The position numbers and the translations under genes were made by a program. A DNA stretch of 64,000 bases from Tetrapisispora phaffii CBS 4417 (taxonomy: Eukaryota; Ascomycota; Saccharomycetes; Saccharomycetales; Saccharomycetaceae): NCBI RefSeq assembly GCF_000236905.1, contig NC_016521.1:124001-188000 (forward strand), in the 5' to 3' direction. Below, one piece after another: positions 52,293-63,070 of the stretch; position 1 is the stretch's first letter, and the number at the start of each line of letters is the position of its first letter. The notes under the pieces were generated by a model. That model made no database searches. It saw only the letters and a list, made by a program, of their open reading frames with translations, and had not been told where the DNA came from.

Positions 52293-53380
52293 TTTTAATG
52301 CAATATCTCCGGGGTATGATTGTCAAGGAGCAATTCAAATTGACTACCGATATCCCAGGACTGAGTAGACATTTAAATACTATGTCAATTGACTTACAAT
52401 GCGATTAAACAAGATGAGATGAGATGAGATGAGATGAGATGAGCTTTCCTTCATTATGGAATGAAACAAAAATTTTTTCTACGTGCCCCGTAGAGCATGA
52501 CAGAAAGAACGCCGTTCAGTTTGCACGTTCAAAGAAACAAAACATGCACCGACAGTGTCAACACTATCCAAGACTACCACTAGTGCACATCCGCCATCAA
52601 TGAATAGTGCGTTCCAAGATGTCCTGGAAACAATTGCAAGTAATTAATCACGTATATACATCGAAAATAAATAGTAAAAACTTAAAAATAAAATGTAGAC
52701 TATCAGACGACATCCCAAGTTCATCACTGGTGGACTCAATTTCCTAGAGTTCACCAACACACAAACAATGGACTTCCTATCCTGTCCAAACGAATCGATC
52801 TAGGAAACTAGTGTTCAGTTATATCTGAATCACTGGCAATTAGCTACTGTTAGAAGACAGTTTACCAACTGTGGCATTGTTTCCATAAAAAAATAAATTT
52901 TTTGATTCGGTTTCATTAATTAAGAATCAAAAAGGAATATAACAAAAATTAAATGTTAGATCAGAGTGAGACATATCATTAAGAAATATTAAGTAAATTA
53001 TTTATATTCTTGTTGCTTATATACTAAATGATTTTATAAAATTCGATTTTTTATGTGAAGAAAAAGTTCAAGCCGGGTAATAGTGCCATAATTTGGAAGT
53101 GTGTAGGGTTGTTGATGCAGACTAAGCTATCTAACTCATGCCCAACAAGCAATACAAGGCTAGATATGTAGGACATAGCACCTGAGGTAAGGTCCTAGCA
53201 TGCATACTGACTCAGTGATTTGATAATGGCTTTTTATTTATTAGATTATGCCTTAAAGATTATATATATATTAACTATATCTACAAATGTAAAACAATCG
53301 TAACATATACCGATCTTATTATAATCCTTTCAACTTAATTATAGAGAAAACTCTCTCTTAAATAAAATAAGAGAGGTTGT
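52293..53380. other. SYO1-RPS29 intergenic region, possible structured RNA
   Basis: A 1.1 kb region. The SYO1 end carries the ATGAG array. The RPS29 end contains a less AT-rich stretch (about 53060-53230) with a 9-bp stem (53166-53174 with 53192-53201, one bulge). In S. cerevisiae the H/ACA snoRNA snR34 lies just downstream of RPS29A, which corresponds to this place and the minus strand. I could not match guide sequences, so it is not called as snR34. Confidence 0.35.
52414..52443. repeat. (ATGAG)6 array in the SYO1 promoter
   Basis: Six perfect ATGAG units end in CT, so the last unit reads GATGAGCT, a near-PAC box. The array lies about 120-150 bases upstream of the SYO1 ATG. Confidence 0.88.
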
Positions 53381-53551
53381 TTATCTGTACTTGTTGAAAC
53401 CGATGTCGTTAGCTCTTTCTCTGAAACATTGACGACAGATGTTTAAACCGTACTTTCTGATCAAACCAGTGTGAGAAGAACAGACTCTACATTGACGAGA
53501 ACCTTTACCGAATCTTCTTGGGTGAGAGAACCAAACGTTTTCGTGAGCCAT
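53381..53551 (-). CDS. RPS29: Ribosomal protein S29 (uS14)
   Basis: 56 residues from the ATG at 53551, identical in length to yeast Rps29A/B. The 17-codon upstream extension is spurious. Zinc is held by C21, C24, C39 and C42. It is a small-subunit head protein near the mRNA path. S. cerevisiae has YLR388W and YDL061C copies. Here it is divergent from TSR1, as YDL061C-YDL060W. Confidence 0.98.
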   Translation of the reverse strand: MAHENVWFSHPRRFGKGSRQCRVCSSHTGLIRKYGLNICRQCFRERANDIGFNKYR

Positions 53552-54601
53552 TTTTATCTGTAATGAGAATAATAATAAAAAATTGTTAGTAAAAAAACGC
53601 ACAAATCACTTGAATATATGCCACCGTATTTCCACAAAGTATGCCAAATAGTATTTAACTGGTTTATTGAGACGAATTCTTGTAATCGATAATGAAATGA
53701 CTATGCAACCGCAAATAGAAAAGAAACAATCAAGAGTTTCTTTCCGGTTCAAAAAACACACGCCTATTTATACTCCCACTCGGGTTATATATTATTGGGA
53801 AATCCTCCTCACTCTCTCGACAACAGTTTCTTACACTTCAGCAATCATCATATCAACATGCATTATCCATATATATCACTTGCGGACCCTCGTAAATCTA
53901 CAGCCAAATCTGTTATTCCAGAAATATCCTATTTTTTTGCATAGCTTCATATCAAACGGTGTCAACTCTCAACATCATCTTATTACGTACATTATTTGTA
54001 AATTATGGTTATACTTATCTTATGTACTGAACAAAGCAATTACGAGACTTCAATTAAAAAAAATACTGAACTTCTTTTTATAAATGCCTAACACTTGATA
54101 CCTTCACTATGCAGAATATCAGATTCATCAAGTTGTAAATTATCAAACAGTCGATGGATTCACCAAAGGACGTTACAGATAAGATAATTTTTTACCTCTT
54201 GGTTGAAAGAACGAAATATCAATGAACTTCAAACATTGTATGTATGTAATTGAGAGTAGTTCAATGACAGAACATAATGGAACAGTGCAACTAAATGGTA
54301 GTTAACAATTTGAGCTTGGTACTCCAGGATAGTGAACAATATATGATATTATCTACCAGCCCATCGAAAAGTTTCAGTAGTGTGCGTCTATTAACAAGTT
54401 TGGTGATGATGTGAGTGGGTGTTCGTCGCTGTTTTTGTTTTCTTGAAAAGTGACTTTTGACCGCTTTACAGTAATGATCGGTGCAGAAACGTATCGACGA
54501 TCTGAATAATGCTGCTTAGGCTACTGACGCAACTTTCCCACGCGGAAAATCCAAAAAATTTAAAAAATAGAAAAAAAAAATAAAAATAAAAAGAGAAAAG
54601 A

Positions 54602-54613
54602 TGTCTGGGTGCA
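54602..54613. promoter_or_regulatory. Rap1-like site
   Basis: TGTCTGGGTGCA contains TCTGGGTG, a sequence bound by Rap1 in several post-duplication yeasts. It lies about 300 bases before TSR1 and 1 kb before RPS29; which gene it serves is open. Confidence 0.3.
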
Positions 54614-54672
54614 GCAGTCACATTAGGGCTCTCAGGTCCGGGGAGGGTTTAGGGCTATTGTGATCTCTGAAG

Positions 54673-54715
54673 TGAAAAATAAAAAATTTTCCATTTTGCA
54701 AACAGAGCTCATCGC
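54673..54715. promoter_or_regulatory. RRPE-like and PAC elements of the TSR1 promoter
   Basis: TGAAAAATAAAAAATTTTCC at 54673-54692 is RRPE-like, and AGCTCATCGC at 54706-54715 is a perfect PAC box. They lie about 200-240 bases upstream of the TSR1 ATG. Confidence 0.75.
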
Positions 54716-54914
54716 AAATTTATTGTATTCTATATAGTATACTAAGTGCAGTTAGACATATCTACCTCTATATCTCTATCCATATCGTACATATCTATAT
54801 CTATATATATATATAGCACAATTGCAATCATTACTACATAAACAATACTTCTTGCTTTCTTGCTCTCTTTTTTGTCTGGAGCCGTGCAAGCGATTATATA
54901 CTGTTTTACCCACC

Positions 54915-57323
54915 ATGGCTGGTCATTCACATAGAACTTCTGTTAAGAACGGTCATAAGACGTTTAAATCAAAGCATGCCTCTAAAGGGGCCTTGAAGAG
55001 ATTGTATAAGGGTAAAGTTGAGAAAACTATTGCAAATGGTAAGATGATTAAGACTATCACAAAGTTCCAAAGAAAAAACACTGCAAAACAATTGAGAAGT
55101 AAGAAAATATCATCTACTTTAGAGATTAGAAAGTTATTTGAAGGTAAAAATGGTGCTGAGAAAATTATCACAGTTATTCTATTAACTGAAGATATTAGTG
55201 CAAATGATATCATCTCAAAACTAGTGAAAAGTGACGACATTGAAATCCCAGAAAAAGATGACTCTCCATTAGTCAACGATGTATTCATTACCAAATACAA
55301 GACGAATTTGAAATTTATTGTTCCTGATATGTCGAACTTCTTGAACATTTTAGATTCTGCGAAAGTCGCTGATTTCGTTGTCTTTGGTTTGAGTGGTACT
55401 TCTGAAGTCGATCAAGAATTTGGTGAACAAGTGATTAGAGCATTAGAGTTACAAGGTATTTCATCGTACATCGGTGTCGTTACAAATTTGTCAAAAGTTC
55501 ACAAGAAGGAGAAGTTCCAATTAGATGTCAAACAATCTTTAGAGAGTTATTTCAAACATTTTTTCCCAAATGAGGACCATATATTCAACCTAGAGAAAAG
55601 CTCCGAAGCATTGAACGCATTGAGATTTTTATGCCAAAGATATCCACGTCCAGTCAGCTGGAGGGACAATAGAGGTTATTTAGTTGCTCAAAAAGTCGAC
55701 TTCGTTGAAAATAATAATGATCCAAATTCTGAAAATGGTAACTTGGTCATCGAAGGTACTGTTCGTGGTGTCGGTTTTAACGCTGACAGATTAGTGCATA
55801 TTCCAGGGTTGGGTGATTTCCAAGTTAATGGAATCGAAAGAATTTTGAACTCCACACGAGGACCAAAACCTTCAACTACAACACTAGATGAAGTCGAACT
55901 GTTGGACGCTGAGCTAAGTAACAAATTTGAAGCAAACCAAGCTACAAGAGAAACTTTAGAAGAATATGCTTTAGAGGACTTGGACATCGAAGAATGGTCT
56001 GACTACGATGACGATTTCGAATACGAAAATTTAACTTCCGCAAGATACGATGACCATGGGTTTTTACCTGGTAGAGAAACAGCTGCGAAAAAAGTGAAAC
56101 TTCCAAAGGGTACTTCCGAGTACCAAGCTAAATGGTATCTGGATGATGTCATCGACATTGACGAAGATGATGAAATAGAAGATCACATTGGAGAGGAAGA
56201 TCTTGTAGAAAAATTACAAACCGAATACGATGAAGACATGAATATGGACACCGATGATCTTGCCAGTAATCATGTTGCATTCTCAACAACTGACGCACAA
56301 ACCGAAGCTGGTGATGACGATTTTATTGATTTATCCCCAGAAGAAGAAGAACGTCAATGGCGAGAGTTCAAAGCACAAGAATCTGATGATCGTGATTTCC
56401 CTGACGAAATCGAATTGAATCCAACCGAATCAGGTATTGAAAGAATGAAGAGATACAGAGGTTTAAAGAATCTGCACAGTTGTGTATGGAACTATAATGA
56501 AAAAGATCCATATGCTCCAGCTGAATGGAAGCGTATTTTAAAAATCGGAGACTATAAAAATATCAGAAATAGACTACTAAAAGAAGCTAAGAAGTCTGCA
56601 CAAGTTATTGCTGGCGATCGTATAAAGATTTACATCCAATTCCCAAAATGTTTATTAGAAAAAATTACTGACCCAACCCAAATATTAGTTTCTGTCTACA
56701 GCTTATTACCTCACGAGCACAAGAATGCTATGGTTAATTTCTCTGTTGAAAGATGGGAAGCATACGATGAACCAGTTCCTTCTCACGAACCACTTATTGT
56801 ACAATACGGTGTTAGAAGATACACTATTCAGCCGCTATTTTCTTCAGCATCAAATAGTTCTAACAATGTTCATAAATATGAAAGATTCTTGCATCACGAC
56901 ACTATCTCCATTGCCACATGTATTGCGCCTGTTGATTTCACACAATCTCCTGCTATTTTCTTCAAATCGAATCCAAATGATCCAAAGGGTCTAGAATTAG
57001 TTGGCCAAGGTTCATTCCTAAATGCTGATCATACAAGAATTCTAGCAAAGAGAGCTGTATTAACTGGTCATCCATTCAGATTCCACAAGAATGTCGTCAC
57101 TGTTCGTTACATGTTCTTCAACGCAGATGACGTTGAATGGTTCAAGTCTATTCCATTATTCACAAAATCTGGCAGATCAGGTTTCATCAAAGAAAGTTTG
57201 GGTACACACGGTTACTTCAAAGCCTCATTCGACGCCAAACTTTCGGCACAAGATATCGTAGGAATGGCTTTATTCAAACGTATGTGGCCAAACACTTCCC
57301 TTCCATGGTATGGTGAAGAATAA
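54915..57323 (+). CDS. TSR1: Tsr1, GTPase-like factor of late 40S maturation
   Basis: 802 residues from the ATG at 54915, where the conserved MAGHSHR start occurs; a 31-codon extension begins only with TTG. S. cerevisiae Tsr1 has 788. It belongs to the Bms1/Tsr1 family: basic N-terminus ([20 protein letters not shown]), degenerate GTPase-like domain without a functional P-loop, an acidic insert at about 400-510 and the C-terminal beta-domains to [13 protein letters not shown]. It blocks premature initiation-factor binding on pre-40S. Position YDL060W. Confidence 0.97.
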   Translation: MAGHSHRTSVKNGHKTFKSKHASKGALKRLYKGKVEKTIANGKMIKTITKFQRKNTAKQLRSKKISSTLEIRKLFEGKNGAEKIITVILLTEDISANDIISKLVKSDDIEIPEKDDSPLVNDVFITKYKTNLKFIVPDMSNFLNILDSAKVADFVVFGLSGTSEVDQEFGEQVIRALELQGISSYIGVVTNLSKVHKKEKFQLDVKQSLESYFKHFFPNEDHIFNLEKSSEALNALRFLCQRYPRPVSWRDNRGYLVAQKVDFVENNNDPNSENGNLVIEGTVRGVGFNADRLVHIPGLGDFQVNGIERILNSTRGPKPSTTTLDEVELLDAELSNKFEANQATRETLEEYALEDLDIEEWSDYDDDFEYENLTSARYDDHGFLPGRETAAKKVKLPKGTSEYQAKWYLDDVIDIDEDDEIEDHIGEEDLVEKLQTEYDEDMNMDTDDLASNHVAFSTTDAQTEAGDDDFIDLSPEEEERQWREFKAQESDDRDFPDEIELNPTESGIERMKRYRGLKNLHSCVWNYNEKDPYAPAEWKRILKIGDYKNIRNRLLKEAKKSAQVIAGDRIKIYIQFPKCLLEKITDPTQILVSVYSLLPHEHKNAMVNFSVERWEAYDEPVPSHEPLIVQYGVRRYTIQPLFSSASNSSNNVHKYERFLHHDTISIATCIAPVDFTQSPAIFFKSNPNDPKGLELVGQGSFLNADHTRILAKRAVLTGHPFRFHKNVVTVRYMFFNADDVEWFKSIPLFTKSGRSGFIKESLGTHGYFKASFDAKLSAQDIVGMALFKRMWPNTSLPWYGEE

Positions 57324-57790
57324 TAATATTTTCCATAACTTTTATCCGACATCATCATATATAATTATATAAGCTCACACAGGTCTGCATAATAAACATA
57401 TTTAAGAAATAGAATTTTTGAAACTAATCAATCTCGTGAAAGCTTTATATAATAATTACTGTCATTTAGAACATAAGGGAAACTATTCGTCACCATATTA
57501 TGTGACATCGTTGTTGCTGAGGCTGGAAAATATATAATCGTCACCTGACATTAATATCAAAAATATCAAATTTTTTAATCAATGAGCTCATCTCAAACAA
57601 AGTTCTTCTAATATAACATGTCATAAAGATTATGTAAATAGTCTTAATAACCTATTATCAGTTCTGAATTATCATCACATATATAGATATATATTATATC
57701 TTGTAGTTTGTTAAAAACTGGTAGCGTACTAGGGAAAAAGCTGGAAATCATTGTAGTTTTTGGGAGTACACAACTATACTAGCTAGGAAA
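57324..57790. other. TSR1-IKI3 intergenic region
   Basis: 467 AT-rich bases. A palindromic ATGAGCTCAT, which contains PAC-like halves, lies about 200 bases before IKI3. No other feature was seen. Confidence 0.55.
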
Positions 57791-60700
57791 ATGCGTAATC
57801 TAGTGACTTTGAACCATGGGAAGTTCAAACCAACTTCAATGGATGTCGAAGAATTCGACGTGGCTATGGAAGTGGTTGATAGTGTTTTTGATACTTTAAC
57901 TGACAGTATAACTTGCGTTTTAGTCAATAGTGAAATTGGTAAATATGAAGTTCAACAATTCATGAAAGACGGATCTAAAAACGTTTTAGTATCGAGTAAC
58001 TTTGAAACATATAACGATACCCTTTTGTCATTTGTTCATTTTGCTGATATCAACCAGTTAGTATTTATTTTTAAAGGGGGTGACATCATCTCATGTACTT
58101 ATGACAGTACTACATTCGATCCACTACTAACTGTTGTTGAAATTGTTGGTTCCATTGATAATGGAATCGAAGCTGCAGAGTGGTCATCTGATGAAGAAAC
58201 ATTAGTTTTAGTTACTGCAGACAGTAATGTAGTTGTATTATCTAAGTTATTTGAGCCAATCTCTGAGGTCCCATTGCAGGTTGAGGATTTAAAAATGTCA
58301 AAGCATGTCAATGTTGGTTGGGGTAAGAAAGAAACACAATTCAGAGGTGCTGGTGCCCGTGAAATGGAAAGACAAGCACTAGAAAGTTTAAAAGCATCTG
58401 GTTTAGTTGGTAACGAATTACGAGACCCAACTATGCCTTATATGGTTGATTCTGGTATAGCTACAAACCATGATAACGGTTCCGTTTCTATATCTTGGAG
58501 AGGTGATTGCGAATACTTTGCTGTGTCTAGGCTACAGACAGTCACTGATCCAGATGATGAAACTTTAACCATTAATAGAAGAGTCTTAAGAGTGTATAAC
58601 AGAGAATGTGTTTTAGATAGTGTATCTGAGCCTGTCGATGGAATGGAACATAACTTAAGTTGGAAGCCACAAGGCTCTTTAATTGCATCTATCCAACGTA
58701 AAACACATCTACCCGGGGAAGAATCTTTAGATTTGATCTTCTTCGAAAGAAATGGTTTAAGACATGGAGAGTTTGATACGCGGTTGCCGTTAGATGAAGA
58801 TATTATCGATATTTGCTGGAATAACAATTCTGAAGTATTGACAATAGTTATGAAAAACAAAATTCAATTATGGACATCTAAAAACTATCACTGGTTTTTA
58901 AAGCAAGAGCTATACACTAATGGAGTTACTTATGCAAAATGGCACCCTGAAAAGGATTTGACCTTAATGTTTGGTTCAGAAGATTTTGTAAATATTGTCG
59001 ATTTCTCTTATAAAATGATCCAAGGTTCTACATTTGCTCCATTTGATTATGGTACTACTGTTGTTATCGATGGAACTACAGTGCATATAACTCCTTTATC
59101 GATTGCAACTGTTCCCCCACCAATATATTTTAGAGATTTTGAAACACCAGATAATGTAATCGACGTTGCTGTAAATATTTCAAGTGAAGTATATGCTGCT
59201 TTAAACAAAGATGCGCTTGTGTTAGCTTCTGTAAACAGCATAGAAGAGATGAGAGATGGTAAGCATCCGGATATTAGATGTATTTTACCTAAAACTGAAT
59301 TTGCGAATGAATCTGATACACTAAGACAAGTTGCTTTCATCAATGATTCAATTGTGGCTGTTTTATTCGATTCTGGAAATCTCTCTCAAATTAGCATTAT
59401 TGATATACAAGATATTAATAATCCTTATGTTTTGAACACTATCGAAATCTTTAACAAAGTATTACTATTGAGAAGCTCATTCGAATACAATAGTCTGGTT
59501 TACCAATTACGTGATGGTTCTATTCATAAATTAGATGCTGAAGGCCAAATTGAGCAAATTGCTCAGTTTCCTAGAATAGTATGTGATTTTAGAGTCAAAC
59601 GTGTCCATAATTCTCAGCAATCTTCAGTTAATGAGTGGAACTCATCAAGTTCAGAGCTTGTTGCTATTGGATTAACAAGCAATGGTAAACTATATGCCAA
59701 TGATGTTCAACTATCATCTTCAGTCACTTCAATGGAAATAACAGATACCATGTTGCTTTTCACATCGGCTCACCATCATTTACAATTTATTCATTTGAAT
59801 AGTACTGAGTTTAAACCAGTTCCTATCGTTGAAGGCTTAGTTGTAGACGAAAGAATCCGTTCCATTGAAAGAGGATCTATTATTGTTAATGTTATGCCAT
59901 CTAAATCATCAGTTGTGTTGCAAGCAAATCGTGGTAATTTAGAAACCATTTATCCAAGAATTATGGTATTGTCTGAAGTGCGTAAAGATATATTGGCTAA
60001 AAAGTACAAAGAGGCATTTGTTATCTGTCGTACACATAGAATCAACCTTGACATTTTACACGATTATGCTCCTGAATTATTCTTTGATAATATAGAGTTG
60101 TTTATAAATGAAATCAAGAAAGTAAGCTACCTAGACCTGTTTATCTCATGTTTATTAGAAGAAGATGTCACTGAAACGAAATACAAAGAAACTTTAAACT
60201 CCGACATAGATGAAGCTTTTAAGCTGGCACCTGCCCCTCTTACAGAAATACAACAATATGTGAACAAAAAGCACTTTGACCCTTCGAAGTCCAAGGTTAA
60301 CAAGATATGTGACGCTCTTTTGAATGTATTTTTAAATAAACCAGAATACAAAAAAAATAACTTACAATCCATATTAACAGCTTATGCCTCGTATAAACCA
60401 CAAAAATTAGAAGAAGCATTGACTTTGATTTCCTCATTAGAGAGTCCTTCCGAGCAAGATGAAAGTATAACATATCTATGTTTCTTACAAGATGTCAATC
60501 TTGTTTATAAGGTTGCTTTATCATTATATGATGTCAAATTATCTTTAGCAGTTGCACAAAAATCACAAATGGATCCTCGTGAGTATCTACCATTTTTACA
60601 AACACTTCATGAAGCCGACACAATTCAATGCAAATTTTTAATTGATGATCATTTAAAGAACTATGAAATGGCATTAAGTCACTTAATTGAAGGAGAAAAG

Positions 60701-61786
60701 TCTGAGTCTTCAGTTTCGGAAACAATCATCTCATATGTCGAAGATCATAATTTATATAAACATGCATTAGCATTGTTTAGATATGACACTTCTAAACAAA
60801 ATTATATTTATGAAATATTCGCTAAATTTTTATCTTCTCAACAAGACTACACCGAGGCTGGTATTATTTTCGAAATGCTAGAAAGATATGAAGAATCTTT
60901 GAATGCTTTTATCTCAGGTAAAAGATGGAAGGAAGCTCTATCAATTGTGTTATCGTATTTTCCTGAAAGATTAAATGACATTGCTGATGATCTAATTTCT
61001 AGCCTAAAATTTGAGCACAAGTACCTGGATGTTGCTGAAATACAATTACATTTCTTGAATAACGTGAAAGATGCCATGGAGAATTATTGTAAAGCATATG
61101 GATACGATATAGCAATGTTACTTGCAATTAAAAATGATCGTAAAGACTTGATCGAGTCAGTTGTAGATATCAATTTATCTGAAGGATTTGCTGTGGTAGC
61201 TGAATTATTAGCTGACTGTAAAGGTCAAGTTAACTCTCAGTTAAAGAGATTAAGAGAATTAAGAGCTAAGAAAGAAGAAGACCCTTATGCATTCTACGGT
61301 CAAGAAACTGAACAAGCTGATGATGTATCTATTGCTCCATCCGAAACGTCTACAAAAGAATCATTTTTCACAAGATATACTGGTAAAACTGGTGGCACTG
61401 CCAAGACCGGTGCATCAAGACGTTCTTCTAAAAATAGACGTCGTGAAGAACGTAAACGTGCTCGTGGTAAGAAAGGTACCATCTATGAAGAGGAATATTT
61501 GGTTAAGTCTATTGGTAGATTAATTGAAAGAATAGATCAAACTAAACCTGACGCTATAAAATTAATTGATGCATTATGTAGAAGAAATATGAGAGAGCAA
61601 GCATATCAAATCCAAAAGAATTTTTCGGAAGTGTTGGCTTTACTAAAGGAGCATCTTGTGGAAATATATACTATTAGCGAAAAAGATAGAGAAAGATTTG
61701 ATGATAATGGTGTTATTTACTATCTACCTGAAATACCTATTCCAAATATAGCTGAATTTCCAGTGAACAAAGTTATAGACTATTGA
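57791..61786 (+). CDS. IKI3: Elp1/Iki3, scaffold subunit of Elongator
   Basis: 1331 residues, 1349 in S. cerevisiae. Two WD40 propellers occupy about residues 1-720 (start MRNLVTLNHGKF). A helical TPR-like solenoid follows (from ILAKKYKEAFVICRTH). A highly basic segment near 1215-1240 (RRSSKNRRREERKRARGKK) serves tRNA binding and nuclear import. The C-terminal dimerisation helices end the protein. Elongator adds the mcm5/ncm5 groups to wobble uridine in tRNA. The human homologue is IKBKAP/ELP1. Position YLR384C. It is convergent with RAD59, 150 bases apart. Confidence 0.97.
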   Translation: MRNLVTLNHGKFKPTSMDVEEFDVAMEVVDSVFDTLTDSITCVLVNSEIGKYEVQQFMKDGSKNVLVSSNFETYNDTLLSFVHFADINQLVFIFKGGDIISCTYDSTTFDPLLTVVEIVGSIDNGIEAAEWSSDEETLVLVTADSNVVVLSKLFEPISEVPLQVEDLKMSKHVNVGWGKKETQFRGAGAREMERQALESLKASGLVGNELRDPTMPYMVDSGIATNHDNGSVSISWRGDCEYFAVSRLQTVTDPDDETLTINRRVLRVYNRECVLDSVSEPVDGMEHNLSWKPQGSLIASIQRKTHLPGEESLDLIFFERNGLRHGEFDTRLPLDEDIIDICWNNNSEVLTIVMKNKIQLWTSKNYHWFLKQELYTNGVTYAKWHPEKDLTLMFGSEDFVNIVDFSYKMIQGSTFAPFDYGTTVVIDGTTVHITPLSIATVPPPIYFRDFETPDNVIDVAVNISSEVYAALNKDALVLASVNSIEEMRDGKHPDIRCILPKTEFANESDTLRQVAFINDSIVAVLFDSGNLSQISIIDIQDINNPYVLNTIEIFNKVLLLRSSFEYNSLVYQLRDGSIHKLDAEGQIEQIAQFPRIVCDFRVKRVHNSQQSSVNEWNSSSSELVAIGLTSNGKLYANDVQLSSSVTSMEITDTMLLFTSAHHHLQFIHLNSTEFKPVPIVEGLVVDERIRSIERGSIIVNVMPSKSSVVLQANRGNLETIYPRIMVLSEVRKDILAKKYKEAFVICRTHRINLDILHDYAPELFFDNIELFINEIKKVSYLDLFISCLLEEDVTETKYKETLNSDIDEAFKLAPAPLTEIQQYVNKKHFDPSKSKVNKICDALLNVFLNKPEYKKNNLQSILTAYASYKPQKLEEALTLISSLESPSEQDESITYLCFLQDVNLVYKVALSLYDVKLSLAVAQKSQMDPREYLPFLQTLHEADTIQCKFLIDDHLKNYEMALSHLIEGEKSESSVSETIISYVEDHNLYKHALALFRYDTSKQNYIYEIFAKFLSSQQDYTEAGIIFEMLERYEESLNAFISGKRWKEALSIVLSYFPERLNDIADDLISSLKFEHKYLDVAEIQLHFLNNVKDAMENYCKAYGYDIAMLLAIKNDRKDLIESVVDINLSEGFAVVAELLADCKGQVNSQLKRLRELRAKKEEDPYAFYGQETEQADDVSIAPSETSTKESFFTRYTGKTGGTAKTGASRRSSKNRRREERKRARGKKGTIYEEEYLVKSIGRLIERIDQTKPDAIKLIDALCRRNMREQAYQIQKNFSEVLALLKEHLVEIYTISEKDRERFDDNGVIYYLPEIPIPNIAEFPVNKVIDY

Positions 61787-61936
61787 TACAGCCATAAGCA
61801 ATGTAGTTTCTATATTATTAGTAATTATTAAAATTTTATTTATATCAACTTATCGTTAACGCATTAAAAAACCTGTATATATCTCCCCTGTTACTTCTTT
61901 TTAATTTAACTCATCTCCCTATACATATATCCTATT

Positions 61937-62539
61937 TTAGGTCTTAGAACCAAATAAGCCATCTTTAAAGTAATTTGTCTCAACTTTCAACTCATAATCT
62001 TCCATTATGTTCTGAAAATTTAAAAATGCTTCTTTCATTGCATACGTAACTACTTCTTTCTTAGATTTATTGTATACTTCACCTCTTGAATGCATTGTGC
62101 TAGCTCTTTTACAAAAATGTGCTGAATTTGTGCCATCTTTTAAAGTTATTTTAACTTTAGCTTCACTTTGCACTGTAAATTTCTCCTTGTATCTTGAATC
62201 TGGATCATAATTAGGAATTGTAAGGCATTCACCAGTCTCAACATGTAAGACATCCATATGCCAACCATCATAACCGAAACAATCATTTGCATATTGAATA
62301 ATCAAATGCGAAGGTAATAATTGCGCTAAATCAAATTTGTTAAGAACACCATTATTGTGGTATCTGTAAGAATACTTTTCAATTTTAGTTCGAAATTTAT
62401 TAATGCAATTTACCGACCATTTGCTGTTAGGTCTCCCATCCCAATCTTCTAAAACATTCAATTCTTTTATATTAATTCCTGAACCAGCCGAGAATACAGT
62501 ATTATCGTAGCAAATTCGATTCGATGAGTTGACACTCAT
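61937..62539 (-). CDS. RAD59: Rad59, Rad52-like single-strand annealing protein
   Basis: 200 residues, 238 in S. cerevisiae; the C-terminus is shorter. The RAD52/Rad22 DNA-annealing domain covers most of the protein (LLPSHLIIQYANDCFGYDGW, FTVQSEAKVKITLKDGT, and the C-terminal helix EVVTYAMKEAFLNFQNI). It lacks the Rad51-binding tail that would mark Rad52 itself. It assists Rad52 in annealing and break-induced replication. Position YDL059C, between TSR1/IKI3 and USO1 as expected. Confidence 0.95.
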   Translation of the reverse strand: MSVNSSNRICYDNTVFSAGSGINIKELNVLEDWDGRPNSKWSVNCINKFRTKIEKYSYRYHNNGVLNKFDLAQLLPSHLIIQYANDCFGYDGWHMDVLHVETGECLTIPNYDPDSRYKEKFTVQSEAKVKITLKDGTNSAHFCKRASTMHSRGEVYNKSKKEVVTYAMKEAFLNFQNIMEDYELKVETNYFKDGLFGSKT

Positions 62540-63070
62540 GTTTAGTATACAAATAAATATTTGTTCACTTCCTCCTTCAGGACTATACCATGAACAAAAA
62601 AAAACCGCAGCTAAAGCTCTTACACTACTCTTGTTGATATCACCCTATGATTAACATGTTTCTAATTCAACATTAGGAAATTAAAATGATTTATTAATCA
62701 TTTCTATTTATATATATTGTATATTTTGATTCGATGACCTTAATCAAGAATAAGAACATTCTTAATATTTTCATCTCCACAAGATTACCCGCACTTTATC
62801 TTTGACATCTAAAATGAAAGTAAACGTTATTCAATATTAATTAACCTTCAACTCATCAAGATATATTATAAGCAATGTGTTTTGAATTCCAATATAATTG
62901 ATACACAATTTAGCAATTATCCTATTATCAAATAGAATTAATAATACTAAGTCTTCTGTTCCAGTGGGTCATTTTTTGCCAAGGTACCAAACTATAGTAC
63001 TCTATATCTGTGATATATTTTGGTGAACGGCTTAGATCTGAATTAGATATATGTGTTAAAATATAATAAA
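62540..63070. other. RAD59-USO1 divergent promoter region
   Basis: 531 AT-rich bases. No RNA gene or clear regulatory motif was recognised. Confidence 0.6.

Larger units (their letters stand above)
53552..54914. other. RPS29-TSR1 divergent region
   Basis: A 1.36 kb region with promoters for both genes: a Rap1-like site (54602-54613) and a PAC/RRPE pair (54673-54715) near TSR1. A 138-codon frame at 53667-54083 begins with TTG and is not credible. An AT-rich CT/TA repeat is at about 54763-54815. Confidence 0.6.

Noticed and set aside
53667..54083. 138-codon plus-strand frame between RPS29 and TSR1
   Set aside because: It starts with TTG, lies in the RPS29 promoter and has no recognisable domain; hydrophobic composition is typical of translated T-rich DNA.
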